Notes: generated by a model from the letters alone, not told the origin. A stretch of 64,000 bases of DNA from Theropithecus gelada (GCF_003255815.1 NC_037683.1:81339790-81403789), one strand, 5' to 3'; counted from the stretch's first letter, positions 43,981 to 55,332 are shown. Program-made: numbers and translations.

Positions 43981-44277
43981 AGTGGGCATGGTGGTTTACA
44001 TGGGTAATTCCAGCATTTTGGGAGGCTGAGGCAGGAGGATTACTTGAGGCCAGGAGCTCAAGACCAGCCTGGACAACATGGCAAGACCACATCTCTACAA
44101 AAAGATTAAAAATTAACTGGGTGTGGTGACACATGCCTGTGGTCCTAGCTGCTTGGGAGACTGAGGCAGGAGGATCCCTTGAACCTAGGAGTTTGAGGCT
44201 GCAGTGAGCCATGGTTGTACCACTGCACTCCAGTCCAGGCAACAGAATGAGACCCTGTCTCAAAAAGGAAAAAAAAG
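43981..44277 (+). mobile_element. AluJ-like
   Basis: 'gtgggcatggtggtttacat' start and J-type 'aggatcccttgaacctagga' right arm. It is about 10 bp from the preceding Alu. Confidence 0.88.
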
Positions 44278-44705
44278 CCACGTTAGCCCTTTACATAGTC
44301 TCATCTTCTTTCTACTCTTCTTTTCTCACAGCACTTATTGCCATGTATATTCTAATTAATTCATTTATTTAGTGTGTTTATATTTGTTTTCCTATGTCAG
44401 AATATAAGCTCCACAAGAGCAGGAATTTTGCTGTAGTCATAGTCCTGGCACTTACCACACTGTCTGGTATATAATATGTGCTCAACAATAAATATGTGTT
44501 GAATAAGCAATGAAGTAAACATAGGGGGTTTAACGTAGTTTTGCCAATATCAGAGTTGCTCAGTTGAAACTTTAATTGTCAAATTATTTTCCAGCCATCT
44601 CTTTTTAAATTTGATAATGAAATTATCTAAAGATTTTGTCCAAATAGATCTTTCTGGAGATACTTTTTAAATGAACATTTTATGTTTACTGCTATGTTTC
44701 TCTAT

Positions 44706-44732
44706 TATTATTATTATTATTATTATTATTGT
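44706..44732. repeat. (TTA)9
   Basis: tta repeats grown from the tail of the adjoining antisense Alu. Confidence 0.92.
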
Positions 44733-45022
44733 TAGTTTGAGACAAGGTCTTGCTCTATTCTCAGGCTGGAGTGCAGTAGCACAATCATGGCTCACTGCAG
44801 CTTCAACCTCCCGGGCTTAAGCGATTCTTCCACCTCAGCCTCCAACTAACTGGGACGGCAGGCGTGCGCCACCATGCCTGGCTTATTTTTTTAAAATTTT
44901 TAGTAGGGATGAGGTCTCACTATATTGCCCAGGATGGTCTTCAACTCCTGAGCTCAAGCAATCCTCCCACCTTGGCCTCCCAAAGTGCTGGGATTATAGG
45001 TGTGAACCGCCATGCCTAGCTA
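44733..45022 (-). mobile_element. AluJ-like, antisense
   Basis: 'gtttgagacaaggtcttgct' to 'gaaccgccatgcctagct'. The diverged left part fits AluJ. Confidence 0.9.
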
Positions 45023-45488
45023 TTTGTTTAACCAGTGGAGGTGTATTAAAAATATCTAGAAACAACTAAAACTCTAGAAGAAGAAGATGTCTTTAACTTA
45101 GAAGTCAGAAAAACCTGGTCAGTATTGAAGTATTTCCGCTGCCCAAGTAATAGCCTATTTCTCCATACAGTGACCCTATAAAACCTGAACAAATATTTAT
45201 CTTTAACGTCAAAAAAGTCAGTTAAGCAAATGACATTTCGTAGTGAATGAAATGAAAGAACTTCCTTCCTTTATTTATTCTGGATGATCTGTACTTAGTA
45301 TGGTTTTGTTCCCCTAGACATAGAGGTATTGTTTAATACAAGGTCAGCATTCAATCTAACTTTGCCACGCTCTACCTAGAACTGTTAACTATAATCTTGG
45401 TTATTTCAGAGTGCCAATTTACTAGTAAACAGTATTGCCAATAACAGTCTCATTGATACTATTATTTTTCTTCAAACCCCAAGGAGCA
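45023..45488. other. Unique sequence, nothing recognised
   Basis: AT-rich DNA with no assigned feature. Confidence 0.3.
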
Positions 45489-45489
45489 G

Positions 45490-45700
45490 ATAAAAAATAG
45501 TAATAAGAGCTAAGCTTTATTAAATGCCTGCTAAGTGCTGGGCATCATACCTCTATTATCTCTAATAACTTTCACTAACCCTACAGGGTAGATACTGTAG
45601 TTGTGGAGCCCAGTGAAGTTAAGCAATCTGCTAAGATCAGGGTAGAGACTCAAACCAAGATTATCTCTGTCTGATTTTCAAATCTGGGCCAGTTTCAAGG
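45490..45700 (-). mobile_element. MIR, antisense
   Basis: 'ttattaaatgcctgctaagt', 'gctgggcatcatacctctat', 'ctacagggtagatactgtag' and 'gtagagactcaaaccaagat' match MIR reverse complement. Confidence 0.75.
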
Positions 45701-45879
45701 TGCCACTCTCTGGCCCAAACTATCAGTCTAAGCAGAAGCCTTATCTGGTTATGTTTACTTAAGTTGCAGCAACCAAATACTGCATGAGATATACTTACAC
45801 TAAAACATTATTCATTGTTTATCTGAAATTCAAATTTGACTGGATGCTCTGCATTTTTGTTTGCTAAATGTGGCAACTG

Positions 45880-46260
45880 TATGTGAAGAGACTTCGGAGA
45901 TTGTTGAGTTTAGTGGTTCTTGGTGGTTATCAGCCAGGGGCACTTGGCAAAATAGATCAGGAGGGCCTTTCCAAAATACACATGTAGGCTCTACCCCAAA
46001 CTGCATAAGGATTTCAGAGTGTATTTATTGAGTACCTTCCCCACACCAAGTACTTTTCCAGGCTTTGGAAACACAGCAAGAAACACAAAAAAATTCTACC
46101 TTTGGGGATTTTCCAGGTGATTGCAAAACTCCTCCCAGTTAAGAAATAATGGATCAAGCATCCTCATTTTACAGATCGAGGAAACTGAGGCCCAGCATGG
46201 TGCCATGATGACTCCAGATCACTGAGGTACTAGGTGAAGTCTCCTAACTTCTAGCCCAGT
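45880..46260 (-). mobile_element. Cluster of old repeat scraps (MER5-like, L2/MIR)
   Basis: 'gtggttatcagccaggggca' to 'gcataaggatttcagag' resembles a MER5-type hAT element. 'gtatttattgagtaccttcc' (46020) is L2/MIR-like. 'cattttacagatcgaggaaa' to 'ctgaggcccagcatgg' is MIR-like. All are weak. Confidence 0.45.
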
Positions 46261-46539
46261 ACTTTTTTTTTTAAACTATCTCTCCACTGACCATAAGTCT
46301 TGAACTTTCCACATTATGCCCCTAATATCCCATTATCCCTAAAATTACAATATTTGGTTTGTAAAATACAGACCCAAAAGCTATGTCATTCTTAGAATAA
46401 TAAACAACACTGCTTGAGATTATACATGATAACAGGCAGCAGTAAGAATGAATCCTGACCCCAAATGAAAGTGGCAGTCATTATTGACACTTCACTCTTA
46501 CAAGACAGTCACAGTTTACACTGTCTGTATGCAGCATTT

Positions 46540-46710
46540 TTTATTTACATTGGCTGATTCATTCCCCCAGTAACCCTGTGAATGAGACAGGAAGGATGTT
46601 ATCATAACTGCTCCTTTGCAGTTGAGGTAACTGAGATGAGTTGATGTGTTCAAGTTCAAGAAACTCATAAATGGCAGAAACAAGGTTCAAATCCAGATTT
46701 TCTGTCTCCA
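46540..46710 (-). mobile_element. MIR, antisense
   Basis: 'attcccccagtaaccctgtg', 'tgcagttgaggtaactgaga' and 'ggcagaaacaaggttcaaat' follow MIR reverse complement. Confidence 0.7.
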
Positions 46711-47645
46711 AGTTAGAATAAAATAATCTGAGGACGAATGAAAATTTTGGCTTGTTTTTTTGTCTTTTTTTCCAGCATGAATGAGCAACAAAGTGTTGAA
46801 CACAAAGGTGGAAGAAACTTGCTGTTACGTGTTAGACTCTAATATCCCTGCTGACTCCAAAGCCTTTCCTTCTCCAGAAGCTCCATCCTCCTCTCCTCTT
46901 GAGCCACATTCCCACCACACTGGGTATTTTGTGAGGCTAGACCACTGATTGCAGCAAAAACCTCAGCCTCAGTCAAATGCATACACATTACCCAAGAACC
47001 ACACCCCAATATGCTCCCATATTTGTAGGGATTCATGGAGTAGATAAACCAGTTAATACTGAGTTTGTGTGCAGTTAGTAGCAGTGCTGACCCTCTCCTC
47101 ATAGAATGAATATGGACCAAAGAACAAGAAACCTAGAGATGAGAGCTGGGGAAGGTGGGGCCTATGTTGAACAGGGAAGGTGTTTACTTCTTGTCAAATC
47201 TTCACATAACCCCAAGGCAGACATACACTTTCTTAGGGAGTGAAACACAAATTCCACAAGAATTTTAAAGAGAAAACTGGAAAGAGCTGCGGATGCTGTG
47301 TCTTAGACTCTTGTGGGTACCAGGCTGCCTTCTGCAGTAAGAGATCACTGACAGAGGATTTGGGAAGCCCAACTCTAACCCACCTCCATCATTTGAGGTC
47401 TGAGCAGACATGCCTAGAATAATTTGCCCAGGTGCCACCATTAGATACTACAATCCACACTTCAGCTGCTGTTTTCTAGTTATCTACCACTCCCAATAGG
47501 GCAGCTGCTCAATGATCTCTAGTGACCTATTGATGACCCATTGATTTTAACAATGGCATTAGAACTTAGAACAAAGTTCTGTTGCCCCAGGAGCCAAGTC
47601 AATCCCAAGTAACTTGTACAGACTCCCTATACTAAACAAATATAT
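46711..47645. other. Unique sequence, nothing recognised
   Basis: A 93-codon minus frame (46839-47120) has no recognisable content. No repeat assigned. Confidence 0.3.
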
Positions 47646-47649
47646 TTTA

Positions 47650-48015
47650 GGTACTGATACCCAACTTACGATAAGGTTATGACATCCCAATGAACCCAGT
47701 GTAAATGGAAAACATTGTGAGTTGAAAATGTACTTACAGCTAACCTATCAAACATCATAGCTTAGCCTGGCCTACCTGCTCAGAACATTTACATTTACGT
47801 CAGCCTACAGTTGGGAAGAATCATCGACACAAACCTATTTTATAATAAAGTGTTGAATTTCTAATGTAATTTATTGAATGCTGTACTGAAAGCGAAAAAC
47901 AGAATGGTTATAGGGGTACTTGCAGAATGGTTTCTACTGAACATGTATGACTTTCACACCATCATAAATTTGAAAAACCATAAGCCAAACCGTCGTAAGT
48001 TGGGAACTATCTGTA
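47650..48015 (-). mobile_element. Tigger-like (TcMar) DNA transposon remnant
   Basis: Ends 'ggtactgatacccaacttac' and 'gtaagttgggaactatctgt' are imperfect terminal inverted repeats. Internal 'agctaacctatcaaacatca' and 'tttattgaatgctgtactga' occur in reverse orientation in the element at 54978. It is non-autonomous, with no transposase frame. Confidence 0.7.
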
Positions 48016-48253
48016 TTTGCAGGAGCAGTCTTCTAAGCTGTTCTCTGTGCCTACAGCTCTCCTCCTCAATCATCTTGTGTATACCCACTGGCTGAATTTC
48101 CTAAAAGACCACTTTCACCATATCTTTCTTCCACATAAAAATAAAATCCATCCATGGCACTGCCTTAAAAAAAAAACACAGTGTTTATTCACCTGATCAT
48201 CCCCATTCAAATACATCTCTTAGGTAAGGATCAAGTGAGAAAAATGTGTGTGA

Positions 48254-48550
48254 GGCCGGGCGTGGTGGCTCATGCCTGTAATCCCAGCACTTTGGTAGGC
48301 TGAAATGGGTGGATCGCCTGAGGCCAGGAGTTCGAGACCAGCTTGGCCAACATGGTGAAACCCCATCTCTACTAAAAATATGAAAATTAGCCAGGCATGG
48401 TGGCGGGCTCCTGTAATCTCAGCTACTTAGGAGGCAAAGACAGGAGAATCGCTTGAACCCAGGAGGCAGAGGTTGCAGTGAGCTGAGATCGTACCATTGC
48501 ACTCTAGCCTGGGTGATGAGAAACTGTGTCTCAAAAAAAAAAAAAAAGAA
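48254..48550 (+). mobile_element. AluS-like
   Basis: 'ggccgggcgtggtggctcat' start. The repeat 'gaaaaatgtgtgtga' (about 48239-48253 and 48551-48565) is the target-site duplication. Confidence 0.94.
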
Positions 48551-48629
48551 AGAAAAATGTGTGTGAAAATAACTTGGAGAGTATAGTATGTTGCATTTAT
48601 ATAGCATTTCAGAGCTTTTGAAGTGCTAT

Positions 48630-49053
48630 ATTAATCTGTTCTCACGCTGCTATGAAGAAATACCTGAGACTAGGTAATTTATAAAGGAAAGAGTTTTAAT
48701 TGACTCACCATTCCACAGGGCTGGGGAGGCCTCAGGAAACTTACAACCATGGTGGAAGGGAAAGCATACACATCCTTTTTCACATGACAGCAGGAAGGAG
48801 AATAAACACCAAGCGAAGGGGGAAGCCCCTTAAAGAATCATCAGATCTCCTGAGAACGAATCATCAGATATCATGAGAATCATCAGATATCATGAATCAT
48901 GATATCTTAAAGAATCATCAGATATCATGAGAACAGCATGAGGGAAACCGCCCCCATGATTCAATTATCTCCACCTGGTCCCACCCTTGACACATGGGGA
49001 TTCTTACAATTCAAGGTGAGATTTGGATGGGGACACAGAGCTAAACCATATCA
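48630..49053 (-). mobile_element. MST/THE1-type LTR (ERVL-MaLR), antisense, with internal repeat expansion
   Basis: 'attaatctgttctcacgctg', 'gggctggggaggcctcagga', 'aaccgcccccatgattcaat' and 'agagctaaaccatatca' define a solo LTR in reverse. It is longer than usual because of the repeats at 48834-48940. Confidence 0.88.
48834..48940. repeat. Local minisatellite inside the LTR
   Basis: The LTR motif 'gaatcatcagatatcatgag' or close variants occurs four to five times in a row, where a normal LTR has one 'catcagatctcgtgagaac'. Confidence 0.88.
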
Positions 49054-49054
49054 A

Positions 49055-49565
49055 AGCATTTTGTATGTCTTACTTGATTTCAAGAAATCGGAGAAGACAA
49101 GTTTATGTTACTTTTTGTATATGTACATTTTGTCTCAATAAAGTGGGCTGTTAACTTCCAGGTCTTACTTTTTTGTGGGTTGGCTGATATAAAATGTAAA
49201 ATTTCATATTAAATTACATTAAATATCATTACCGTATCATATTAAATATCAATAAAGCAGATCAGTCATCTAGTTTTATACTGCAAGAAGACATAAAAAT
49301 TAGACTTTTGCCATGATTAAACTGTATTTCTACTATGTTTAGAAGAGCAGAGCAAAGTTGTAAGAAGCACAGAAGTTTATGACTACTTCAAATCAGACAA
49401 AAATTGTTTATATAATTGAAGAATCTTAAAATATGGAAAATATTTGAGGTTTTTGCTAGTTTTTTGTCTTTTTATAATGACAGAAATATAAGTTCAGAAA
49501 AAGGTAGTATCTCTAGTTGGAGGGCAACTGGAACACTGATTAAAAGCTTATGTTAGATTAATTTT
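49055..49565. other. Unique sequence, nothing recognised
   Basis: AT-rich DNA without assigned features. Confidence 0.3.
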
Positions 49566-49569
49566 GATT

Positions 49570-49835
49570 TGTAGAAGGCAGTACAGTGCATGGATTAAGA
49601 GTGTGACCTCTGCAGCCAGTGTGCCTGCATCCAAATCCTGCCTCTGCTACTCACAGGCTATATGACCTTGGAGAACTTATGTGACCTCTGTAGACTTCAG
49701 TTTCGTCATCTGTGAAATGAGAATAATAATAATATCTACACCATAAGGCACTTGTGAAGATTAAATGAGTTAATATTTGCACGATACATACTCAGCATAG
49801 GTCTGACACATAGTAAACATTTTGTAAGAGGTAAT
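49570..49835 (+). mobile_element. MIR, near full length
   Basis: 'ggcagtacagtgcatggatt', 'aagagtgtgacctctgcagc', 'cttcagtttcgtcatctgtg' and 'gattaaatgagttaatattt' are the MIR tRNA-related head, core and tail in sense. Confidence 0.88.
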
Positions 49836-49840
49836 GGCAA

Positions 49841-49860
49841 TGATGATGATGATGATGATT
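49841..49860. repeat. (GAT)n
   Basis: Short gat repeat after the MIR tail. Confidence 0.85.
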
Positions 49861-49881
49861 ACTTGAAGAGGAAAGACAGGA

Positions 49882-49940
49882 TCAAATTCAGGGTTACAAA
49901 CTCAAATTCAGGTTACAAAATCAAATTCAGAGTTACAAGC
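49882..49940. repeat. Three-copy 19-20 bp tandem repeat
   Basis: Units 'tcaaattcagggttacaaac', 'tcaaattcaggttacaaaa' and 'tcaaattcagagttacaag' lie head to tail with few differences. Confidence 0.9.
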
Positions 49941-50336
49941 ACCTATCCAGGTTCTCCTATGTATCCTGGTTAAGCAATTTACTTTTGCAGGGCTGAATCC
50001 TCCTTTGTAAAATGGCATCTATGATCATATGTAATATAATCCTTTGATTACAACAGATCTGGAGATTTGCCTTCCTGTCTGATATTCAATTAATAAAGGT
50101 TCTAATTCTAATCCTTAGGGTCTGGTCAATAATTTTTGGAGTGAGGTGAGATTCATCCCATTACAAGAGATGGAAAACACGAGTCAAACTGGCTGAAGAC
50201 AATGGGAAACTTCTCAGCTCATGTAACCGAACAAGTCTAGGGGAAGCTCTGACTTCAGGTTCAGCTTGATCAGAGCCTCAACCAGGGATCTCCAGACTCA
50301 GCTTCTCTTCAGCTTCTCTCCATCTCTCTCTCTCTC

Positions 50337-50622
50337 TTTTTTTTTGAGACAAGTCTCGCTCTGTCACTCAGGCTGGAGTGTAGTGGCACGATCTTGGCTC
50401 ACTGCAATCTCCACCTCCAGGGTTCAAGTTCTCCTGCCTCAGCCTCCCGAATAGCTGGGATTACAGGCATGCGCCACCACATCCAGCTAACTTGTATTTT
50501 TAGTAGAGATGAGGTTTCACCATGTTGGCCGGGCTGGTCTCCAACTCCTGACCTCAAATGATCTGCCCACCTCAGCCTCTCAAAGTGCTGGGATTACAGG
50601 CATGAGCCACTGTGCCCAGCCT
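50337..50622 (-). mobile_element. AluS-like, antisense
   Basis: 'tttttttttgagacaagtct' to 'gagccactgtgcccagcc', preceded by a (CT)n run at 50321-50336. A few bases are missing in 'gttcaagttctcctgcctca'. Confidence 0.92.
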
Positions 50623-50799
50623 ATCTCTTTACTCAGCAGTTTTTGCTTTATTCTCAGGTTCTATGTAGCTCCAGACTCTTGTAATCATTATTGCAAACAG
50701 ACCCAGACAAAAGGAACATGTGAATTTCCCTCAATAACTCTGCCAAAGTTTCCTTGTACCTACAAATGGCACAAGAGATCTTTTTGAGATTACAGAAAT

Positions 50800-50915
50800 A
50801 TTAAAAAACCAGATTTTTGTGGTTACTTTGAAAATTTACTAAAAATCATTGAATTGTATACTTTAAATGGGTGAATTTTATGCTATGCGAATTATACCTC
50901 AACAAAGCCCGTAAA
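50800..50915 (+). mobile_element. L1M 3'-end fragment
   Basis: 'tcattgaattgtatacttta', 'aatgggtgaattttatgcta' and 'tgcgaattatacctcaacaa' are the terminal L1M sequence in sense. Confidence 0.75.
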
Positions 50916-51140
50916 AACAGTTTCCTTGTAGCACTCTGGTTCTGAGGGGGTCACATGACCATTTCTCAAAGAGTCACTATCTATCACTGGGTCAGAGGAA
51001 TGTGACGCTCTGATTGGCCAGGCCTGAATATCACACCCACTCCCTGAAGACGAGGATAAAGTCAGTTTCACCCAAAGCACAGTGACTGAGAGTGAGGGTG
51101 GAGGGTGGTTCCCCAGTCGAAAATCAAGTGAATGAATGCT

Positions 51141-51775
51141 GTTTCTTAAAGCCCAAGAACCAAAGTTGATCTAGGACTAGTCAAACCTTCCAGGGCCTCT
51201 CTGAACTCAAATCTGGGCCTGGATAGGCCAAACCATTGATACATTTATGTCTTATGAAACCTAGTTTTTTTTTTTTTTTTTTTTTTTTTTTCGCATTCTC
51301 CATGGAAGATGTCAAAACAAAGCAAAATGCAATGAAGGTGGGATGATTCCCATGCTGGATTCTTATTCTTAGAAACATTGAGAGTAACTATCCCCAGATA
51401 AATCCAGAAAGTCCTTCTCTCTGTCTGGGTGCTGCCCAGTGCTCACTAGGGCTGTCGCAGGCCATAGACGAGGGAGGTATACTGTGTTACCTCTTCATAC
51501 CCCATTCAGCAAACCACTAGACCTGTGCTCCTTGAGAACAGACAAGGAACAAATTCTCTACTTTTTTTTTTTTTTTTTGGTCACTTTATATCTTTTATCT
51601 CGCCTCTCCTTATCTCTCTCTCAAACTTGTTTGTCAATGTTTTTGACTGTGGCTTCAAAGGAGGGATGAGGTAATGTATTAAAATGAACCATGTCATTTA
51701 AATGATTTTCCAGGGCAAGGGGAGAAACAGTGCTTACAGTACTTGAGGCTCTTTTTACTTTGTTGAAGAATGGCA
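51141..51775. other. Unique sequence with long T-runs
   Basis: T-runs of about 26 (51267-51292) and 18 (51563-51580) are not attached to a recognisable retroelement. No gene. Confidence 0.4.
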
Positions 51776-51779
51776 AAAT

Positions 51780-51960
51780 CACAACAAAAGCAGACACATC
51801 TGGAGTGCTTCCCAGAGCACAGGCATTGTGCTGAGCACTCTACATCTCTTGTTCTTTTAATCGTCGCAACATCACTGAGGAGTGGATACTTTTTTCCACA
51901 TTTTACACGTGAGCAATGGTTCAGAGAAGTTAGGTAAGGCCACACAGCTAGCCTGAAACA
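51780..51960 (-). mobile_element. MIR, antisense
   Basis: 'acaggcattgtgctgagcac', 'cacattttacacgtgagcaa' and 'gtaaggccacacagctagcc' match MIR reverse complement. Confidence 0.75.
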
Positions 51961-52635
51961 GAGATGGGCCCTCTGTAGGGTGGTAACTTTTAAACAAATA
52001 ACTGCTTGTCTGCCTGTAACAAATCTGGCTGTCATCTAAAAGCCTCTTCATAGTCACAGATATGTCCTTGAAACCCCTTGGCTTCCAATGGAAGGAGAAG
52101 TAGCTGCCCTCAGCTCACAAGCACAGAAGCAGGGAGGAGCCACTGAAGTGAATCTGTAAAGTTGAAGGTGTGACTACTGGTGGTGCAAACTGACACCCTA
52201 CCTGCTGCATGTGGGCGCAGATGGATCTGTTTGGCCAGCACCTGTTGGTAGTAATTATTATTATTTTTAATGAACTTTAATGCCTTTTATGGGGTATCTT
52301 CTCTTCAAATCACACCTGCTTTCTCTCCTTTTTTTTTTTTTTAAATAGCTCTGATAGCTTATCCCATTACTTCACATCTGTATGTCAGTTGTCTGGCTCT
52401 GAAAGGCCTTTGCCTTTACATCTCTGAAAGAGCTAGTAGTTTGCCAAGAGTGCCTGTTCAGCCCTCTCCTCTACCCTGAGGTGTCAGGAAGTCTGAGTAG
52501 AAAGCCAGGAGAATGCATTTTCTCATGTAACCAATGGGTGTTTGCCTAATAGACTATAAACTTCCATTTCATTATGGATCAATGAGGCTTTTAAGGTGGC
52601 ACCAGGAACCTTACCATTTTTGCACTCCATTGTTT
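51961..52635. other. Unique sequence, nothing recognised
   Basis: No assigned feature. T-run at about 52330-52342. Confidence 0.3.
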
Positions 52636-52639
52636 CCAT

Positions 52640-52790
52640 CTAACTTAACCCTTGCATTAGTGCTATAAAGTACACAGTTCTGTAGTTCCCATTTTATAGA
52701 TGAGAAAACTAAGACTTACAGGTGTGTCATAGCTGGCCTATCGTAACAGAAATCAGACCCCAAGCCCTCACTCTTAGCCACTATTCACAG
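52640..52790 (-). mobile_element. MIR fragment, antisense
   Basis: 'ttcccattttatagatgaga' and 'aaactaagacttacaggtgt' are the MIR core in reverse. Confidence 0.65.
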
Positions 52791-52794
52791 TCTA

Positions 52795-52960
52795 TGTTCT
52801 CTACATGTTAGGATCACCTGGGAAGCTCCTCTACAGTTCCAATATTTGATTCAAACCAAAACCAATTAAATCTAAATCTGTGGGGATTGAAGCTAAGACA
52901 TCAGTGCTTTTTTATTAGTGCCCCCAGATGATTCAAATGTGATGAGAACGTTGTATTATC
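52795..52960 (+). mobile_element. MER5-like hAT element
   Basis: 'ttaggatcacctgggaagct', 'accaattaaatctaaatctg', 'acatcagtgcttttttatta' and 'ccagatgattcaaatgtgat' follow the MER5A order. Confidence 0.65.
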
Positions 52961-52967
52961 ATACTCC

Positions 52968-53450
52968 CTTCTAATCCACAGGGGATATGTTCCAAGACCC
53001 CAGTGGATGCCCAAAACCATGGATTGTCCTGAGCCCTCTATGTACTATGTTTTTTTTTTCCCTATACATACATACTTATGATAAAGTTTCACTTATAAAT
53101 TTGGTACAATAAAGGATAACAACTAATAATATAATAAAACAATATGCTGACCTCATTACTCTTTTGGGCCATTATTAAGTAAAATAAGGGTTACTTGGAT
53201 GCATGCACAGCGATGCTGCAACAGCTGACCTGACAACCAACAGATCAACTAAGTGACATACAGGTGGGGAGCTTCTATAGTGTGAATACTCTGGACAAAA
53301 AGATGATTCACACCCTGGGCAGGCAGAGCAGGATGGCTAAGGTTTCATCATGCTACTCAGAACATGGACAACTTGAAATTTATGAATTGTTTATTTCTGG
53401 AATTTTCTATTTAATTTATTTGGACCTTGGATAAGGGGGGACTACCGTAT
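52968..53450 (+). mobile_element. Tigger-like (TcMar) DNA transposon remnant
   Basis: Left end 'atccacaggggatatgttcc' with 'aagaccccagtggatgccca', right end 'cttggataaggggggactac'. The internal AT-rich 'tacataca...tgataaagtttc' block is the common non-autonomous Tigger-group pattern. Confidence 0.65.
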
Positions 53451-53639
53451 CTGAAGAGTCAGCGATACAAATTCACACGTCAAATGAGTGTGTTGTTTGG
53501 GAGATGGCAGCTGCTTACATCCGATGATAGGCCAGCAGGTGACTCTGGGCTGTTGAGTGTGCATTTACACATCCATATGAATGGTACAATCACACGAAGT
53601 GGGAACAGTCAACCACGTGACTGTAGTCAGTTTTTGGAG

Positions 53640-53860
53640 ACAGAAGACTTGGGTTTGAATCCATGCCCCTGTTAGTCGTATGACTTTGCATGTGTTATTT
53701 AACCCCTCTGAGCCTCAGTTTGCCTATCTCGAGAGAGGGGAAAACAATGTGCCCCATTTTAGAGGTTGAGTTGGCGAGGAAGGGCATGCATGTACTGGGC
53801 TCAGCACAGATTCTGGCACGTTGTAAGCCATCAATTGCTGCTAGCTATTTATTGATGGCA
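53640..53860 (+). mobile_element. MIR
   Basis: 'agacttgggtttgaatccat', 'ctctgagcctcagtttgcct' and 'cagcacagattctggcacgt' match MIR in sense. Confidence 0.78.
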
Positions 53861-54395
53861 CTTAGTACCCCAGCAAAGGTGTATACCACATAATAAAGAC
53901 AAATTCGAATTCTGAAAATAGTTTGTGCCTCCTCACTTCTGATCACTAAGTGTTTAGGATTACCCTCTTCACTTGAAAATTCAATTCATTTGCTTGGGTG
54001 ATTTAGCATCAAGGGTGATTGTCTGAGAGGTAGCCCAATGACTCTGTTAACAGGTCTGCAAACAGGCAGTAGGGCTGGGATATGGACCAGGTGAAAACAA
54101 GGGGAGTGCTAAGGGCTCTGACTGCTGGTGGTAGGGCCCAACTATGGGAACTGTGACCCTAAGAAAGCTTTTACTTCAAAAGGAGAGGTCCAGAGGCTGA
54201 GGGGGAGGCTCAGAACAGAATAGGTAATGGGAAGCCACTTTTAGGATCTGAGGAAGAAGTTGAGAGGTTTCGTCGGATCCAAGCACGACCCTCCTCCTTG
54301 CCCCTGGGCTTCTTGTTTGTCCTGTTATTACCTTGTTACTACCTAACAACTCTCTCCTCCTCTACACTCTCCATTTAGCTGAATGTTCATCGTTC
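53861..54395. other. Unique sequence, nothing recognised
   Basis: No assigned feature. Confidence 0.3.
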
Positions 54396-54397
54396 AT

Positions 54398-54552
54398 CCT
54401 TTTTTTTTTTTTTTTTTTTCAGAGACAGGGTCTTGCTTTGTCACCCAGGCTGGAGTGCAGTGGTGTGATCATAGCTCACTGCAGCCTCAAACTTCTGGGC
54501 TCAAACAATGCTCCTGAGTAGGGATCCAGGTGTGAGCCACTATGTCAGACTT
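54398..54552 (-). mobile_element. Alu, antisense, with large deletion
   Basis: A T-run of about 22, 'agacagggtcttgctttgtc' to 'ggctcaaacaatgctcctga', then directly 'ccaggtgtgagccactatgt'. About 130 bp of the middle is missing. Confidence 0.85.
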
Positions 54553-54559
54553 ATTTGTT

Positions 54560-54820
54560 CTTTTAAGACTCACTCAAGCCTTGCCTATTCTGTGGCTCTT
54601 TCTGAACCTATCTAGATCAAAGTTAGAAATGCTTCCTCTGAGCCGCCATAGGCTTTTTGCCTGCCATTGTTGACTGCCTTTATATGGGCATGTCTTATTT
54701 TAAAGTATTTTTGAGTTTTCTGAGGATGGAGACCACATTCTACACTTCTGTTCAACTTCACTTTCTCCTACCACGGAGGTTAATGTGTTTGGCTCTTATC
54801 AGATAAACGTACATTATTTT
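54560..54820 (+). mobile_element. Probable L2 3' fragment
   Basis: 'gactcactcaagccttgcct' and 'tctgaggatggagaccacat' resemble the L2 3' order. Weak. Confidence 0.4.
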
Positions 54821-54977
54821 TATACACCACATCACAGAACTCAGCAGGCAAATAAGATTTAAGGATCTGCTGGTCCAGGAGTGGCAAATGTCCTCTTGAT
54901 CCACAGGTCAAATCCTTCCAAAGTGGTCTATTTGGCCAGAACAGTCTATTTTTGTTTTGTTTTGCTTTGTTTTTAAA

Positions 54978-55332
54978 TACAGATGGTCTCCAACTTACAA
55001 TGGTTTGACTTACAATTACTCAACTTCACGATAGCGTGAAAGCCATATACATTCAGCAGAAACTGTACTTCAAGTACCATATAATCATTTGGTTTTCCAC
55101 TTCCAGTTCAGTATCCAATAAATTACATGAGATATTCTACACTTTATTATAAAACAGGCATTATGTTAGATGATGTAGCCCAATTGTAGTCTAATGTAAG
55201 TGTTCTGAGCATGTGTAAGGTAGGCTAGGCTAGGCTGTGATGTTTGGTAGGTTAGGTGTATTAAATGCACTTTTTACTTAGATGGGTTTATTGGGACACA
55301 GTAGCCTCATGGTAAGCCAAGAAATATCTGTA
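54978..55332 (+). mobile_element. Tigger-like (TcMar) DNA transposon remnant
   Basis: 'tacagatggtctccaactta' and 'gccaagaaatatctgta' form inverted ends. Internal 'tcaataaattacatgagata'-type and 'aaggtaggctaggctaggct' blocks are shared, inverted, with 47650-48015. Confidence 0.72.

Larger units (their letters stand above)
43080..44515 (+). mobile_element. L2 element broken by three later insertions
   Basis: Pieces in L2 order: 'ggctgttcctggaacactcc' (about 43110), 'cctccccagagaggcccact' (43605), 'tctcacagcacttattgcca' (44325) and 'agaatataagctccacaaga' then 'tgctcaacaataaatatgtg' (44400-44515). A MaLR LTR and two Alus separate the pieces. This is the C-terminal frame plus 3' end of L2. Confidence 0.8.
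50110..51140 (+). mobile_element. Old mammalian interspersed repeat, split
   Basis: 'gaaacttctcagctcatgta' (50210) and 'gctctgattggccaggcctg' with 'gggtggttccccagtcgaaa' (51010-51125) occur in the order of one widespread mammalian element whose name I cannot fix. An Alu (50337) and an L1M end (50800) interrupt it. Confidence 0.45.

Noticed and set aside
43844..44281. 145-codon minus-strand frame
   Set aside because: Reads through two Alus in antisense. Peptides such as SLPSSWDYR-type are Alu translations.
51267..51292. Retrocopy marked by a 26-base T-run
   Set aside because: Adjacent sequence shows no mRNA-like homology and no clear target duplication, so I list it only as a homopolymer.
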